Program-made: the position numbers and the translations under genes
Notes under the pieces: generated by a model
What the model saw: only the letters and a program-made list of their open reading frames with translations
The model's database searches: none
What the model was told of the DNA's origin: nothing
Shown here: positions 44,271 through 51,727 of the stretch, piece by piece
Position numbering within the stretch: position 1 is the stretch's first letter
Layout of the letters: every line of letters starts with the position of its first letter
Origin: Marinitoga sp. 1197
GTDB taxonomy: Bacteria > Thermotogota > Thermotogae > Petrotogales > Petrotogaceae
Assembly (NCBI RefSeq): GCF_001021165.1
Contig: NZ_AZAY01000014.1
Location: 1-51,727, forward strand
Length of the DNA: 51,727 nt
Direction: 5' to 3'

Positions 44271-44978
44271 ATGAACTATTTGATTTTATCTATTATTTTA
44301 GGACTAATTCCTTTTATACAACTCTTTGTTAAAGGTTGGCTCTTTTTTGGAGTTTCTTTAATAGCTTTTATTATTTATTATCAGATTTTAAAGCTAAAAG
44401 GGAAAGAGGTATTTTCATTTTTAGCGGGAACTATAATTGGCAGCGAAGCCATAGCCTTACTTTTTGGATTTACAAATTATTTTATATTATTTTATTTGTT
44501 AGTTGTTTCTGGAATTTTTCTTGTTGCCGCAAATGAAGAAAGAAAATTTGATATATTGAAAAATTATATTAGAAATAATAATTTTAAACCTGAAAACTGG
44601 AGATATTATCATTTGTTTTTTGGCCGGGGTGAAATTTCCTCAATTGAAGAAATCGGAAAATTGTTTTCTTCAACTTTTGCTATAGGTAATAATTATATTG
44701 CTTATTCTTTTAAAATGCCAAACGGCGACTATTTTAATCAGATAATATATAAAAATGAAATCGAGTCTTATAATTTGTATGATATAAAAGGAAATCAGGA
44801 ATTTTATTATCCAAAAATTAGAGATTTATTTTTACCAAATAAACGAATAAGAACTTTACATAAACCATTTTTAGAAAGTTTTTGTTTAACCATAGCATTA
44901 AAAAACGGAGAAGTGATTTCATTTTATGAAGAACCCGATGTTTTACAAAAAATAATAGATGATTTAGATAATTTATAA
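44271..44978 (+). CDS. Membrane protein of unknown function
   Basis: A 235-residue protein with three to four hydrophobic helices in the first 90 residues (LILSIILGLIPFIQLFVKGWLFFG, FSFLAGTIIGSEAIALLFGF, FILFYLLVVSGIFLVAA), followed by a cytoplasmic-type domain of about 145 residues rich in aromatic residues (YYHLFFGRGEISSIEEIGKLF). No family is recognised. The ATG at 44271 follows AGGTGATGAT and lies 8 bases after mnmE, so it is cotranscribed with mnmE; no functional link is inferred. Confidence 0.72.
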   Translation: MNYLILSIILGLIPFIQLFVKGWLFFGVSLIAFIIYYQILKLKGKEVFSFLAGTIIGSEAIALLFGFTNYFILFYLLVVSGIFLVAANEERKFDILKNYIRNNNFKPENWRYYHLFFGRGEISSIEEIGKLFSSTFAIGNNYIAYSFKMPNGDYFNQIIYKNEIESYNLYDIKGNQEFYYPKIRDLFLPNKRIRTLHKPFLESFCLTIALKNGEVISFYEEPDVLQKIIDDLDNL

Positions 44979-45007
44979 TTTGTAAAAATCTTGAAATATT
45001 TTTTTAC

Positions 45008-45039
45008 TTGACAGATAGCGATTTTTGTGGTATTATAAT
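45008..45039 (+). promoter_or_regulatory. Promoter of the tRNA cluster
   Basis: Consensus TTGACA at 45008-45013. TATTAT (45031-45036) lies at 17-base spacing and overlaps TATAAT (45034-45039). Confidence 0.7.
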
Positions 45040-45067
45040 TCACGGACATCTGATGAAGATGATGTGT

Positions 45068-45143
45068 CGGAGCGTAGCGCAGATGGTAGCGCGCCGGTCT
45101 TGGGAACCGGAGGTCGCTGGTTCGATCCCAGTCGCTCCGACCA
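45068..45143 (+). tRNA. tRNA-Pro (anticodon TGG)
   Basis: Acceptor arms CGGAGCG and CGCTCCG, anticodon loop CTTGGGA with TGG, T-loop TTCGATC and an encoded CCA end. Confidence 0.96.
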
Positions 45144-45165
45144 GAAGGTGGCGTATTTTTCATGT

Positions 45166-45241
45166 GCGGCTGTAGTTCAATTGGTAGAACACTGGCCTTC
45201 CAAGCCAGGGGTTGCGAGTTCGAGTCTCGTCGGCCGCTCCA
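45166..45241 (+). tRNA. tRNA-Gly (anticodon TCC)
   Basis: Acceptor arms GCGGCTG and CGGCCGC (one T-G pair), anticodon loop CTTCCAA with TCC, and an encoded CCA end that directly abuts the next tRNA. Confidence 0.96.
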
Positions 45242-45318
45242 GCGCCCATAGCTCAATAGGATAGAGCATTGGATTTCTAATCCAAGGGTTGGGGGTTCGA
45301 GTCCCTCTGGGCGCGCCA
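45242..45318 (+). tRNA. tRNA-Arg (anticodon TCT)
   Basis: Acceptor arms GCGCCCA and TGGGCGC, anticodon loop TTTCTAA with TCT, discriminator G and an encoded CCA end. There are no spacer bases after the preceding tRNA. Confidence 0.96.
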
Positions 45319-45337
45319 CCTTTTTTTATTTAGAGAT

Positions 45338-45413
45338 GGTGGCATTAGTTCAGTGGTAGAACGCCTGACTGTGGATCAGGATGTCGTGGGTTCAAATCCC
45401 ACATGCCACCCCA
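45338..45413 (+). tRNA. tRNA-His (anticodon GTG)
   Basis: Acceptor arms GTGGCAT and ATGCCAC, with the extra 5' G at 45338 opposite the discriminator C, the mark of tRNA-His. Anticodon loop CTGTGGA. The CCA end is encoded. Confidence 0.96.
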
Positions 45414-45438
45414 AAAAGGGAGCTTACGCTCCCTTTTT
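45413..45438. terminator. Terminator of the tRNA cluster, shared with ahcY
   Basis: Arms AAAAAGGGAGC and GCTCCCTTTTT around TTAC. It follows the tRNA-His CCA end directly and can serve the convergent ahcY. Confidence 0.88.
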
Positions 45439-45472
45439 ATTTTTTTAGTATGTTCTTATTCGGTGTTTTAAT

Positions 45473-46696
45473 TTATTTCCAGCTATTTAAATATGCGATT
45501 TGTTCCGGAGTTAATTCGTCAATTTCAATACCCATAGTCTTTAATTTTATTTTTGCGATTTTTATGTCAACTTCATACGGCACCGGTTTTACATCAACCG
45601 CTATATTCCCTTTATTTTCTTTTAGATATTTAGCTCCTTCAAGTTGTAATGAAAAGGACAAATCCATTATTTCTACAGGATGTCCATCTCCATTTACTAA
45701 ATTTACAAGTCTCCCCATTCCAAGCAAATATAACTTATTGCCATTTGGCATTGTATATTGAGTTACACCATTTCTAACCTCTGTTTTTTCAACTTTAATC
45801 CTTTCTAAATCTGCAACTTTAACTTCTATATCAAAATGTCCTGCGTTAGCTAAAACCACACCATCTTTCATATTTAAAAAGTGTTTTTCAACAATAACAT
45901 CCGTATCACCTGTAACGGTTATAAAGAAATCCCCAATTTTAGCAGCTTCATCCATAGGCATAACTTCAAAGCCATCCATAACTGCCTCTATTGCTTTTAT
46001 AGGATCAACTTCTGTAATAATGACCTTTGCACCCAATCCTTTTGCTCGCATGGCAACACCCTTACCACACCATCCATAACCCGCAATTACAACATTTTTA
46101 CCAGCAACTGTTAGATTTGTAGATCTTATAATTCCATCCCATGTTGATTGCCCAGTTCCATATCGATTATCAAATAAATATTTCATATACGAATCATTTA
46201 CATCTATTACAGGAACTTTTAATTCCCCATCCTTTAATAATGCTTTATATCTTTTAATGCCTGTTGTAGTTTCTTCGTTTATTCCCCAAATATTTTCTAA
46301 TAATTCCGGATATTTTTTTACAATTCTAACTCCTAAATCAGCACCATCATCGATAACAATATTGGGCTTAATGGAAAGCACTTTGTCTATGTTTTTCCAG
46401 TATAGTTCTTCATCGGTAGAGCGCTTAGCATAAACATTAACGCCATATGTTTTTAGCGCCTCAGCTACATCATCCTGCGTAGACAACGGATTGCTACTTG
46501 TTATTGCTACATTTGCTCCTAATTCGTGTAATACAACAGCAGTATATGCGGTTTTTGCTTCAAGATGAATACTCATTGAAATATTAATTCCTTTAAACGG
46601 TTGTTCTTCCATATACATATCTTTTAAAGTGTTTAACACTTTCATATGCTGTTTGACCCATTCAATCTTTTTTCTTCCTGATTCTATTAATTCCAT
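45473..46696 (-). CDS. ahcY: Adenosylhomocysteinase
   Basis: A 407-residue S-adenosylhomocysteine hydrolase of the short thermophile type. It has MSIHLEAKTAYTAVVLHELGA, SSNPLSTQDDVAEAL, GINEETTTGIKRY, the NAD site VIAGYGWCGKGVAMRAKGLGA and ANAGHFDIEV. The C-terminal Lys/Tyr tail of eukaryotic forms is shortened. It splits the by-product of methylations, complementing the AdoMet-consuming radical SAM and polyamine enzymes nearby. The start ATG follows GAGGAGGGATAAAA. It is transcribed alone. Confidence 0.95.
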   Translation of the reverse strand: MELIESGRKKIEWVKQHMKVLNTLKDMYMEEQPFKGINISMSIHLEAKTAYTAVVLHELGANVAITSSNPLSTQDDVAEALKTYGVNVYAKRSTDEELYWKNIDKVLSIKPNIVIDDGADLGVRIVKKYPELLENIWGINEETTTGIKRYKALLKDGELKVPVIDVNDSYMKYLFDNRYGTGQSTWDGIIRSTNLTVAGKNVVIAGYGWCGKGVAMRAKGLGAKVIITEVDPIKAIEAVMDGFEVMPMDEAAKIGDFFITVTGDTDVIVEKHFLNMKDGVVLANAGHFDIEVKVADLERIKVEKTEVRNGVTQYTMPNGNKLYLLGMGRLVNLVNGDGHPVEIMDLSFSLQLEGAKYLKENKGNIAVDVKPVPYEVDIKIAKIKLKTMGIEIDELTPEQIAYLNSWK

Positions 46697-46785
46697 TTTT
46701 ATCCCTCCTCATTATTACTAATTTTAGTATATCACTTTTAACATAAAAACAAAAGACAAATATGAATATCTGCAATAACAATAAG

Positions 46786-46808
46786 AGCGCCGTGTGGCGC
46801 TCTTGTTA
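46786..46808 (-). terminator. Hairpin after the aminomutase-like gene
   Basis: Stem AAGAGCGCC with GGCGCTCTT around GTGT. The T run on the minus strand is weak (interrupted), so termination may be partial. Confidence 0.6.
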
Positions 46809-47918
46809 AATAAGTGGATTATCTATAATATATTCTTCAACTAATTCTTTATAATCATCTAACCAATATGCATTTGGATTTCTTTTGTAGATCATAAATT
46901 TACCTGCATTTTCAGGATTATGAGCTCTCTGATATCTAAAGATTATATGTTCTTTTGTTAATCCAGCCACTTCAATTTTTCCTGTTTCATGAGACATAGC
47001 AAATCTTGCTCTTTTTGCAAGTCCTGAAACATTAGCAATTGCTTTTAAAAATATTTGATAGCCTTCTTCTATAGTTAAAGCAAAAGGTTTATTTCCTGCA
47101 ACAGGTCTTCCCTGAAATACATAATATGGTGGGACACCTATAAATGATAATTTTTTAAACAATTCCATTAGAGTTTTCCAATCTGCATTTACACCTTTTA
47201 TCATTGGTGTTTGATTGGCCAAAATAGCTCCAGCTTTGAGTAACATATTTACAGCTTTTATTGCAACATTTGTAATTTCATTAGGGTGATTGAATTGTGT
47301 CATTATATATATTTTCTTTTCATCGGTAGAATATTTTTTTATCATGTCAATTAATTTATTATCTTCAATTATTCTATATGGATTAAATGCTACCATTTTT
47401 GATCCTATTCTTATAATTTGAACGTGTTCAATTTCGCGTATTTGCTTTATGATATTTTCTAATTTTTCTGTAGATAATAATAACGGATCTCCTCCTGTTA
47501 ATAATACATTTGTTATCTCTTTGTGTTGCTTTATATATTCGAGATCTTCACTTACATCTCTGACAACTTCTTCACCAACGTTTATAAATAACCTTTTTCT
47601 AAAACAAAATCTACAATATCCTCCACATACATCATTTACAAGCAACAAAGCTGTATCCTTGTATTTGTGTTGCAATCCTTTACTTATGGTATATGACTTT
47701 TCATTTGACGCATCTAACTTCCCCCATTCGTCTAACTCTCCAATTTGTGGGATTATGAGATTTCTAATTGGATCATTTGGATCATCCCAGTTTATAAGTC
47801 CTAAATAATAATCATTTGCTCTGAATTTATATTTTTTTGTAACTTTTTTTAGTTCTTCTTTTTCTGCTTTGGTTAATTGATTTACTTTATCAATATTTAC
47901 AATATACTTCACACCCAA
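46806..47918 (-). CDS. Lysine 2,3-aminomutase family radical SAM enzyme
   Basis: About 371 residues, a PLP-dependent radical SAM aminomutase. Signatures are ALLLVNDVCGGYCRFCFRKR with canonical CX3CX2C, TNVLLTGGDPLLL, IRIGSKMVAFNPYRI, IMTQFNHPNEIT, LLKAGAILANQTPMIKGVN and PYYVFQGRPVAGNKPFAL, close to KamA/YodO. True KamA and the EF-P-modifying EpmB are both possible; length and the C-terminal tail are intermediate. No lysine-fermentation genes are adjacent. Start choice is uncertain: TTG at 47916-47918 lies at good distance from AAAGGGGG, while TTG at 47924 is too close. Confidence 0.82.
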   Translation of the reverse strand: MGVKYIVNIDKVNQLTKAEKEELKKVTKKYKFRANDYYLGLINWDDPNDPIRNLIIPQIGELDEWGKLDASNEKSYTISKGLQHKYKDTALLLVNDVCGGYCRFCFRKRLFINVGEEVVRDVSEDLEYIKQHKEITNVLLTGGDPLLLSTEKLENIIKQIREIEHVQIIRIGSKMVAFNPYRIIEDNKLIDMIKKYSTDEKKIYIMTQFNHPNEITNVAIKAVNMLLKAGAILANQTPMIKGVNADWKTLMELFKKLSFIGVPPYYVFQGRPVAGNKPFALTIEEGYQIFLKAIANVSGLAKRARFAMSHETGKIEVAGLTKEHIIFRYQRAHNPENAGKFMIYKRNPNAYWLDDYKELVEEYIIDNPLI

Positions 47919-48045
47919 TCTCAATACCCCCTTTTAAAGTATTATAATCAAAACATTATCATAACCGAAATATTAGCATTTGAAAAGAAAGAATAATTTA
48001 GAACATTTATATAAATTATACTAATTAAATTATAACATAATTGTA

Positions 48046-48813
48046 TCAATATTCAAAAATAACCTGAGGTTTTCCTTTTTTAGGATGTTTTGTTATTATA
48101 CAATCTATATTGAAAATCTCCTTCATTATTTTCTCAGTTATAACACTTTCTGGAGAACCAAAATATTTAATTTCCCCATCTTTAAAGATATATATTCTAT
48201 CAGAATATAATGATGCTAGATTAACATCATGAAATATTGACAATATACTTTTTTCATATTTAATCGATTCGTTTTTCACCATTCGTATTAATTGTTGAGT
48301 ATAACCTGGATCTATTTGAGATACAAATTCATCCAGTAATAATATATCAGTATTTTGAACCAACGCTCGTGTTAACATAACCCTTTGTTTTTCACCACCA
48401 CTAAGATAATTATAAATTCTATCTTTAAATTTTAAAGTATTTGTTTTTATCATGACTTTTTCTACGATTTTTTCATCACTGCTTGAAAATAATGTTTCAT
48501 AAGGAATTCTTCCCGATGAAATTATATTTTCTACTGTAAATTCAAATGATGTGAAAAATTCCTGTGGAACCACGGCTATCTTTTTATACAATTCTCTTTT
48601 AGTATAATCTTCTATTTTTTTTCCAGCTATTATAATTTTTCCTTTATTTTTCTTTTCTAATAATGTTAATAATTTTAATACAGTAGTTTTGCCTGAACCA
48701 TTTGGTCCAATTATTGAAACGAATTCTCCTTTTTTTATATACATATGATCTATTTTTAACCTAAAATAATTATTATATGAAAACTCAAGATTTTCAATTT
48801 CTAATATTTTCAT
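48046..48813 (-). CDS. btuD: ABC transporter ATP-binding protein, cobalamin-type (BtuD-like)
   Basis: A 255-residue ABC ATPase of the FecE/BtuD group: Walker A GPNGSGKTT, AVVPQEFF (Q-loop), signature LSGGEKQRV, Walker B ILLLDEFVSQID and SILSIFHDVN with the switch His. It powers import by BtuC. The ATG overlaps the btuC stop by 4 bases (ATGA). It is the last gene of the btuF-btuC-btuD operon behind the cobalamin riboswitch, so B12 or a corrinoid is the likely cargo. Confidence 0.88.
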   Translation of the reverse strand: MKILEIENLEFSYNNYFRLKIDHMYIKKGEFVSIIGPNGSGKTTVLKLLTLLEKKNKGKIIIAGKKIEDYTKRELYKKIAVVPQEFFTSFEFTVENIISSGRIPYETLFSSSDEKIVEKVMIKTNTLKFKDRIYNYLSGGEKQRVMLTRALVQNTDILLLDEFVSQIDPGYTQQLIRMVKNESIKYEKSILSIFHDVNLASLYSDRIYIFKDGEIKYFGSPESVITEKIMKEIFNIDCIITKHPKKGKPQVIFEY

Positions 48814-49826
48814 ATTTTTTTTCCTCTTTTCATAATAATAATAAAAATAGGGGCTCCTACTATAGATGTCGTAACTCCTATGGGCAATTCTGTAGGTCTG
48901 AATAAATATCGTGAAAATAGGTCTGCAAACCCCAGGAATATTCCTCCATATATTAAAGCTCCTATTGTAGAGTAATGTATATTTGGACCTGTAATTTTTC
49001 TTACAAGATGTGGTATTATAAGACCTACAAATCCAATTATTCCAGCTTTTGATACAACTATAGATACTGCCAGAACATTAATACCAAGTACTATTAATTT
49101 TATTTTTTCAGGATTTATTCCGGAAAAAACTGAAATGTCATCTCCCATCGCTACAACTTCAATATGTTTTTTAAAAATAAAATTCACCAAAATTTGAAGT
49201 ACAAGAAATATACTTAATATAATTAAATCTGACCAGACAATATTACCTGTACTACCCATTAACCAAAAATTGACATGTAATAAATTTTGCCAGAATAAAA
49301 CAGTAAACAGAGTAGAAAGAGAATTAAACACAAATCCAACGATAACTCCACTTAATATTAAAGATATAACAGGAAATTTTTTACCTTCTCTTGCTAATGA
49401 AAAAGTTATTATTGTTGCAGTTAATGCAGAAATAAATGAAAAAAATTCTATCCCAAAAGGCAAATCAATCCCATATACACTTTTAAGTGCAGTGTATATA
49501 ATAGCGCCAAAACTTGCTCCAGAGGATATACCAATAATAAAAGGATCTGCAAGAGGATTTTTTATTATCATTTGAAAATCATTTCCCGCAATTGCTAAGA
49601 TTGCACCAATAATAATCGTTCCCAATATTCTTGGTAATCTTAAATTGAAAATTATTTTATTATACAAAGAATTTGAAGATGCATTAAAAAAGGATAAAAC
49701 AACATCTTTAAATGAAATCTTAACTGTTCCTAATGATGTAAATAATACTATAGAAAATAGTATAAAAATTAGCCCAAATATCAGGGAAAAAAACGGGGAA
49801 ACTTTCCCCGTTTTTAATATTTTCAT
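48810..49826 (-). CDS. btuC: ABC transporter permease, cobalamin-type (BtuC-like, FecCD family)
   Basis: A 338-residue FecCD/BtuC permease with about ten helices. Motifs are LRLPRILGTIIIGAILAIAGNDFQMIIKNPLADPFIIGISSGASFGA and GFVGLIIPHLVRKITGPNIH (the ATPase-coupling helix). It overlaps btuF by 4 bases at its start and btuD by 4 at its end. Codons 5-14 form a strong terminator-like hairpin (see 49787-49815), which may lower btuCD relative to btuF. Confidence 0.9.
   Translation of the reverse strand: MKILKTGKVSPFFSLIFGLIFILFSIVLFTSLGTVKISFKDVVLSFFNASSNSLYNKIIFNLRLPRILGTIIIGAILAIAGNDFQMIIKNPLADPFIIGISSGASFGAIIYTALKSVYGIDLPFGIEFFSFISALTATIITFSLAREGKKFPVISLILSGVIVGFVFNSLSTLFTVLFWQNLLHVNFWLMGSTGNIVWSDLIILSIFLVLQILVNFIFKKHIEVVAMGDDISVFSGINPEKIKLIVLGINVLAVSIVVSKAGIIGFVGLIIPHLVRKITGPNIHYSTIGALIYGGIFLGFADLFSRYLFRPTELPIGVTTSIVGAPIFIIIMKRGKKI
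49787..49815 (-). terminator. Intrinsic-terminator-like hairpin inside the 5' end of btuC
   Basis: On the minus strand arms AAAAACGGGG and CCCCGTTTTT enclose the 7-base loop AAAGTTT, followed by two more T. It is located inside coding sequence between btuF and the rest of btuC. Confidence 0.6.
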
Positions 49827-50713
49827 CTGTTTTCACTGAAGAGTTTGTTGAGCTCTCCTAACAAATCTATTAATCCAGTATTTGGCAAAGAAGCTTTATT
49901 TCCGTCTATTATAAATACCTTAGAATTTTTCACGGCATTAACATCTTTAAATTGTTCTGCATTCATTATTAGATTATAAGCGCCTTTATCCCCAGGATAA
50001 TAAGAAGGAACCAAAATTATATCCGGATTTTCCTTTACTACAAATTCAGGCCCTATTGCAAACCAACCATTGTTTCCTGTATATGGAGCAGTTACATTTA
50101 TTCCACCAGCATATGTAATTAATTCATTTAAATACGAACCGGTACCACATGTCCACATTTGTGATACACTACCGTATGCGGATAAATATATTACCTTTGG
50201 CTTATTTTTCCACGAAAATGAATTTTTTGCAATGTTTAACATTCTAACTCTTAACTTTCGCGAATAGTCCTGAGCAGTTTTGCCTTTTCCAAGTATTGCA
50301 CCTACAAGGGATAAATCTCTAAACATTTCATTTAATGTGGTGGGATTTATTACAAAAGATTTAATTCCAAATTTTTCTAATTTTGATACTTCGCCTTCCT
50401 GAAAACCACCGGTTAATAATACAACATCTGGATTTAGAGAAATTATTTTTTCAACATTTAAAGGAAACATATTACCTATTTTTTCTACATCTGTTATATA
50501 AGAATCAAAATCTGTAACACCTACAACTTTATCTTTTGCACCTAATTTGATTATAAAATCAGAAATAGCAGGAGCTGCAACAATAATTCTTTCAACTTCT
50601 TTATCAAATTTCACTACTCTTCCTAAATCATCCACAAGAGTTACTGGTTGAAAAGCAAATATAAACGATGTTAAAAACGCCAATATTAAAACAACTGCTA
50701 AACTTTTTTTCAT
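49823..50713 (-). CDS. btuF: Cobalamin ABC transporter substrate-binding protein (BtuF-like)
   Basis: About 296 residues with signal peptide MKKSLAVVLILAFLTSFIFA, no lipobox cysteine seen. It belongs to the periplasmic-binding fold of the BtuF/FecB class: VDDLGRVVKFDKEVERIIVAAPAISDFIIKLGAKDKVVGVT, LNPDVVLLTGGF, AGGINVTAPY and NPDIILVPSYYP. The riboswitch at 50776-50925 identifies its cargo as cobalamin or a related corrinoid. The ATG at 50711-50713 lies 8 bases after AGGAGGG; an upstream ATG adding 11 residues is rejected. Confidence 0.9.
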   Translation of the reverse strand: MKKSLAVVLILAFLTSFIFAFQPVTLVDDLGRVVKFDKEVERIIVAAPAISDFIIKLGAKDKVVGVTDFDSYITDVEKIGNMFPLNVEKIISLNPDVVLLTGGFQEGEVSKLEKFGIKSFVINPTTLNEMFRDLSLVGAILGKGKTAQDYSRKLRVRMLNIAKNSFSWKNKPKVIYLSAYGSVSQMWTCGTGSYLNELITYAGGINVTAPYTGNNGWFAIGPEFVVKENPDIILVPSYYPGDKGAYNLIMNAEQFKDVNAVKNSKVFIIDGNKASLPNTGLIDLLGELNKLFSENR

Positions 50714-50730
50714 ACATATCCCTCCTATAA

Positions 50731-50767
50731 AAAATCTATTTTCCATCTTCTTTTCGCGAGAAGATGG
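50731..50767 (-). terminator. Expression platform terminator of the btu riboswitch
   Basis: Arms CCATCTTCT and AGAAGATGG around a 7-base loop (50743-50767). On the minus strand an A-rich stretch and then six T (50731-50736) follow. It is a transcriptional off-switch candidate just before the btuF ribosome site. Confidence 0.6.
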
Positions 50768-50775
50768 AACAAATC

Positions 50776-50925
50776 CCTTTAAAATAGGTCTCCCGGCTTG
50801 TGGTTCTCTCTACTCTCAGCGCCTTCCCAGAGAAATGTTTCCAGTGGCATAAGTGCTGATTTCGTCCCCACTCACGGTGGCGCGCCCGCAACGGATTTTC
50901 ACCGTTTTCCCTTACATTTTAAAGG
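50776..50925 (-). promoter_or_regulatory. Cobalamin riboswitch controlling btuFCD
   Basis: On the minus strand the conserved elements are GTAAGGGAAAACGGTGAAAA, GCGCGCCACCGTGAGTGGGG, the B12-box GCCACTGG, GGGAAGGCGCTGAGAG, and CAAGCCGGGAGACC. The P1 helix is CCTTTAAAAT (50916-50925, read in reverse) with ATTTTAAAGG (50776-50785). It is independent in sequence from the riboswitch at 14092. Confidence 0.95.
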
Positions 50926-51008
50926 AATTTTATTTAATTGTCAGTGATATTATAACATGAAAAATAAGCAATGTAAATATTAAAATATTCTTTTTCTAAA
51001 ACATAAAA

Positions 51009-51032
51009 AATCCCCGGGAAATCCCGGGGATT
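51009..51032 (-). terminator. Intrinsic terminator of the LVIVD-repeat gene
   Basis: Arms AATCCCCGGG and CCCGGGGATT around AAAT, followed on the minus strand by a T run (51005-51010). Confidence 0.85.
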
Positions 51033-51043
51033 TGAATAAATTT

Positions 51044-51727
51044 TTAATTTGTTACAAGATTACCAAAATTAATCCAATTATAATCCGCAATTTTTGTAAA
51101 ATCATAACTGCTATCACTAAGCACTACTACTCCATTATCTCCATCTGATACTATTGAATAATTAGTACCTCCAACAGATTTAAATAGAACTGAAAATCCT
51201 GCTCCTTGTGTATTATATTCGCTTTCTACATAATTACCATCACTATCGCTATCTCCACTAGAACTATCTAAAGCATCTCCATTTGCTAGTTCCGTTGGAT
51301 CTCCAACAGCCATAATTAAAACACCTCTATTACCTGCTGCTAATTCATAATATCCTGTTGCTCTTTGTTCAATTCCCATTATTATAGCATCATCAAATCT
51401 CACAGAACCTTGTAATGACCATGTAATTTCTATTGGTGGTCCCGCAGAATAATTATACTCAACAACTGCTAAACCTTGTGTCCCATCTGCCACATATACT
51501 CTATCATTTGCTGCATCTACATATAAATCAAACGCTGTACCTGAAGTGTTGTATCTATCTTGAGCATGATCAGCATCTGGTAATACTGGAGAATTTGGTG
51601 TTGAAATATCAAACAATACTATACCCGCGTCTCCATCTGCGATTAACAAACCTGCATTTCCTGAACCAGCATAATCATCATCATAACCGATAGCCATCAT
51701 AACCCCAACATTACTTGTTCCATTTCC
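51044..51727 (-). CDS. LVIVD-type repeat protein, C-terminal part (runs off the window)
   Basis: At least 227 residues; the frame is open to the window end (upstream codons read GNGTSNVGV before MMAIG), so the ATG at 51700 is not the true start. Three to four repeats of about 50 residues have the pattern GIVLFDIS, RVYVADGTQGLAVVEY and YSIVSDGDNGVVVLSDSS, typical of LVIVD surface propellers. Asp/Asn/Gly-rich loops suggest calcium or surface exposure. The function is unknown, probably extracellular. It lies at the same compositional norm as its neighbours. Confidence 0.7.
   Translation of the reverse strand, partial: GNGTSNVGVMMAIGYDDDYAGSGNAGLLIADGDAGIVLFDISTPNSPVLPDADHAQDRYNTSGTAFDLYVDAANDRVYVADGTQGLAVVEYNYSAGPPIEITWSLQGSVRFDDAIIMGIEQRATGYYELAAGNRGVLIMAVGDPTELANGDALDSSSGDSDSDGNYVESEYNTQGAGFSVLFKSVGGTNYSIVSDGDNGVVVLSDSSYDFTKIADYNWINFGNLVTN

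Noticed and set aside
45025..45319. ORFs on both strands over the tRNA cluster
   Set aside because: They translate tRNA sequence; the four tRNAs fully explain the region.

Overview
The window is low-GC bacterial chromosome with very regular GGAGGTG ribosome binding sites, short intergenic gaps and many thermophile-type proteins. The gene content points to Thermotogota, most likely a Marinitoga/Petrotoga-like member: a TM1266-type hydrogenase-regulator relative, the speE-speD-HTH/cupin cluster, short thermophilic SpeD and AhcY, and B12 salvage genes. This placement is inferred from protein likeness, not from a database search.

Layout. 1-3.4 kb: a truncated AAA/PD-(D/E)XK ATPase fragment, then clpC, whose upstream region carries two CIRCE-like 27-bp operators. 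3.4-9.2 kb: a pyruvate carboxylase B/OadA-like carboxyltransferase, an exported HELNH metalloprotease with a propeller-like region, and a radical SAM gene overlapping a TM1266-like regulator. 9.3-11.1 kb: lepA. 11.2-13.8 kb: a cobalamin salvage operon (cobU, cobS, cobC, AIR-synthase-like kinase). 14.0-17.3 kb, divergent: a cobalamin riboswitch with terminator in front of a succinyl-CoA synthetase-like pair and an AspT-like carrier. 17.4-19.1 kb: a full-length AAA/PD-(D/E)XK protein. 19.5-25 kb: an operon of a multidomain lipoprotein and a lipoprotein subtilase. 25.2-29.6 kb: a SWIM/SNF2 helicase, and divergently a ccdA-thioredoxin pair whose ccdA appears to start at ATA. 30-35 kb: purA with a short leader ORF and hairpin, Fe-ADH, a histidine-phosphatase remnant, comB-like and a parvulin-type foldase. 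35-39.4 kb: DUF362 ferredoxin protein, Elp3-like radical SAM, and speE-speD-regulator. 39.7-45 kb: an unknown gene with fliS, two GNAT genes, mnmE and a membrane protein. 45.07-45.41 kb: four tRNAs (Pro, Gly, Arg, His). 45.5-48 kb: ahcY and a lysine 2,3-aminomutase-like gene. 48-50.9 kb: btuF-btuC-btuD behind a second cobalamin riboswitch. 51 kb: the C-terminal part of an LVIVD-type repeat protein running off the end.

B12 is a theme: uptake (btuFCD) and the succinyl-CoA-ligase/carrier operon each sit behind a cobalamin riboswitch, while the nucleotide-loop assembly operon shows none on its own leader. Polyamine synthesis (speD, speE) and AhcY both belong to S-adenosylmethionine metabolism.

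The least expected structure is noncoding. Three intergenic elements (about 29.66-29.88, 37.16-37.48 and 42.49-42.80 kb) share a core and are built from hairpins whose stems differ but whose loop is repeatedly ATCCAT (ATGGAT on the other strand). Two of them have matching terminal inverted repeats, and those ends are promoter-shaped; one appears to supply the purA promoter. They look like a family of small non-autonomous mobile or regulatory elements.
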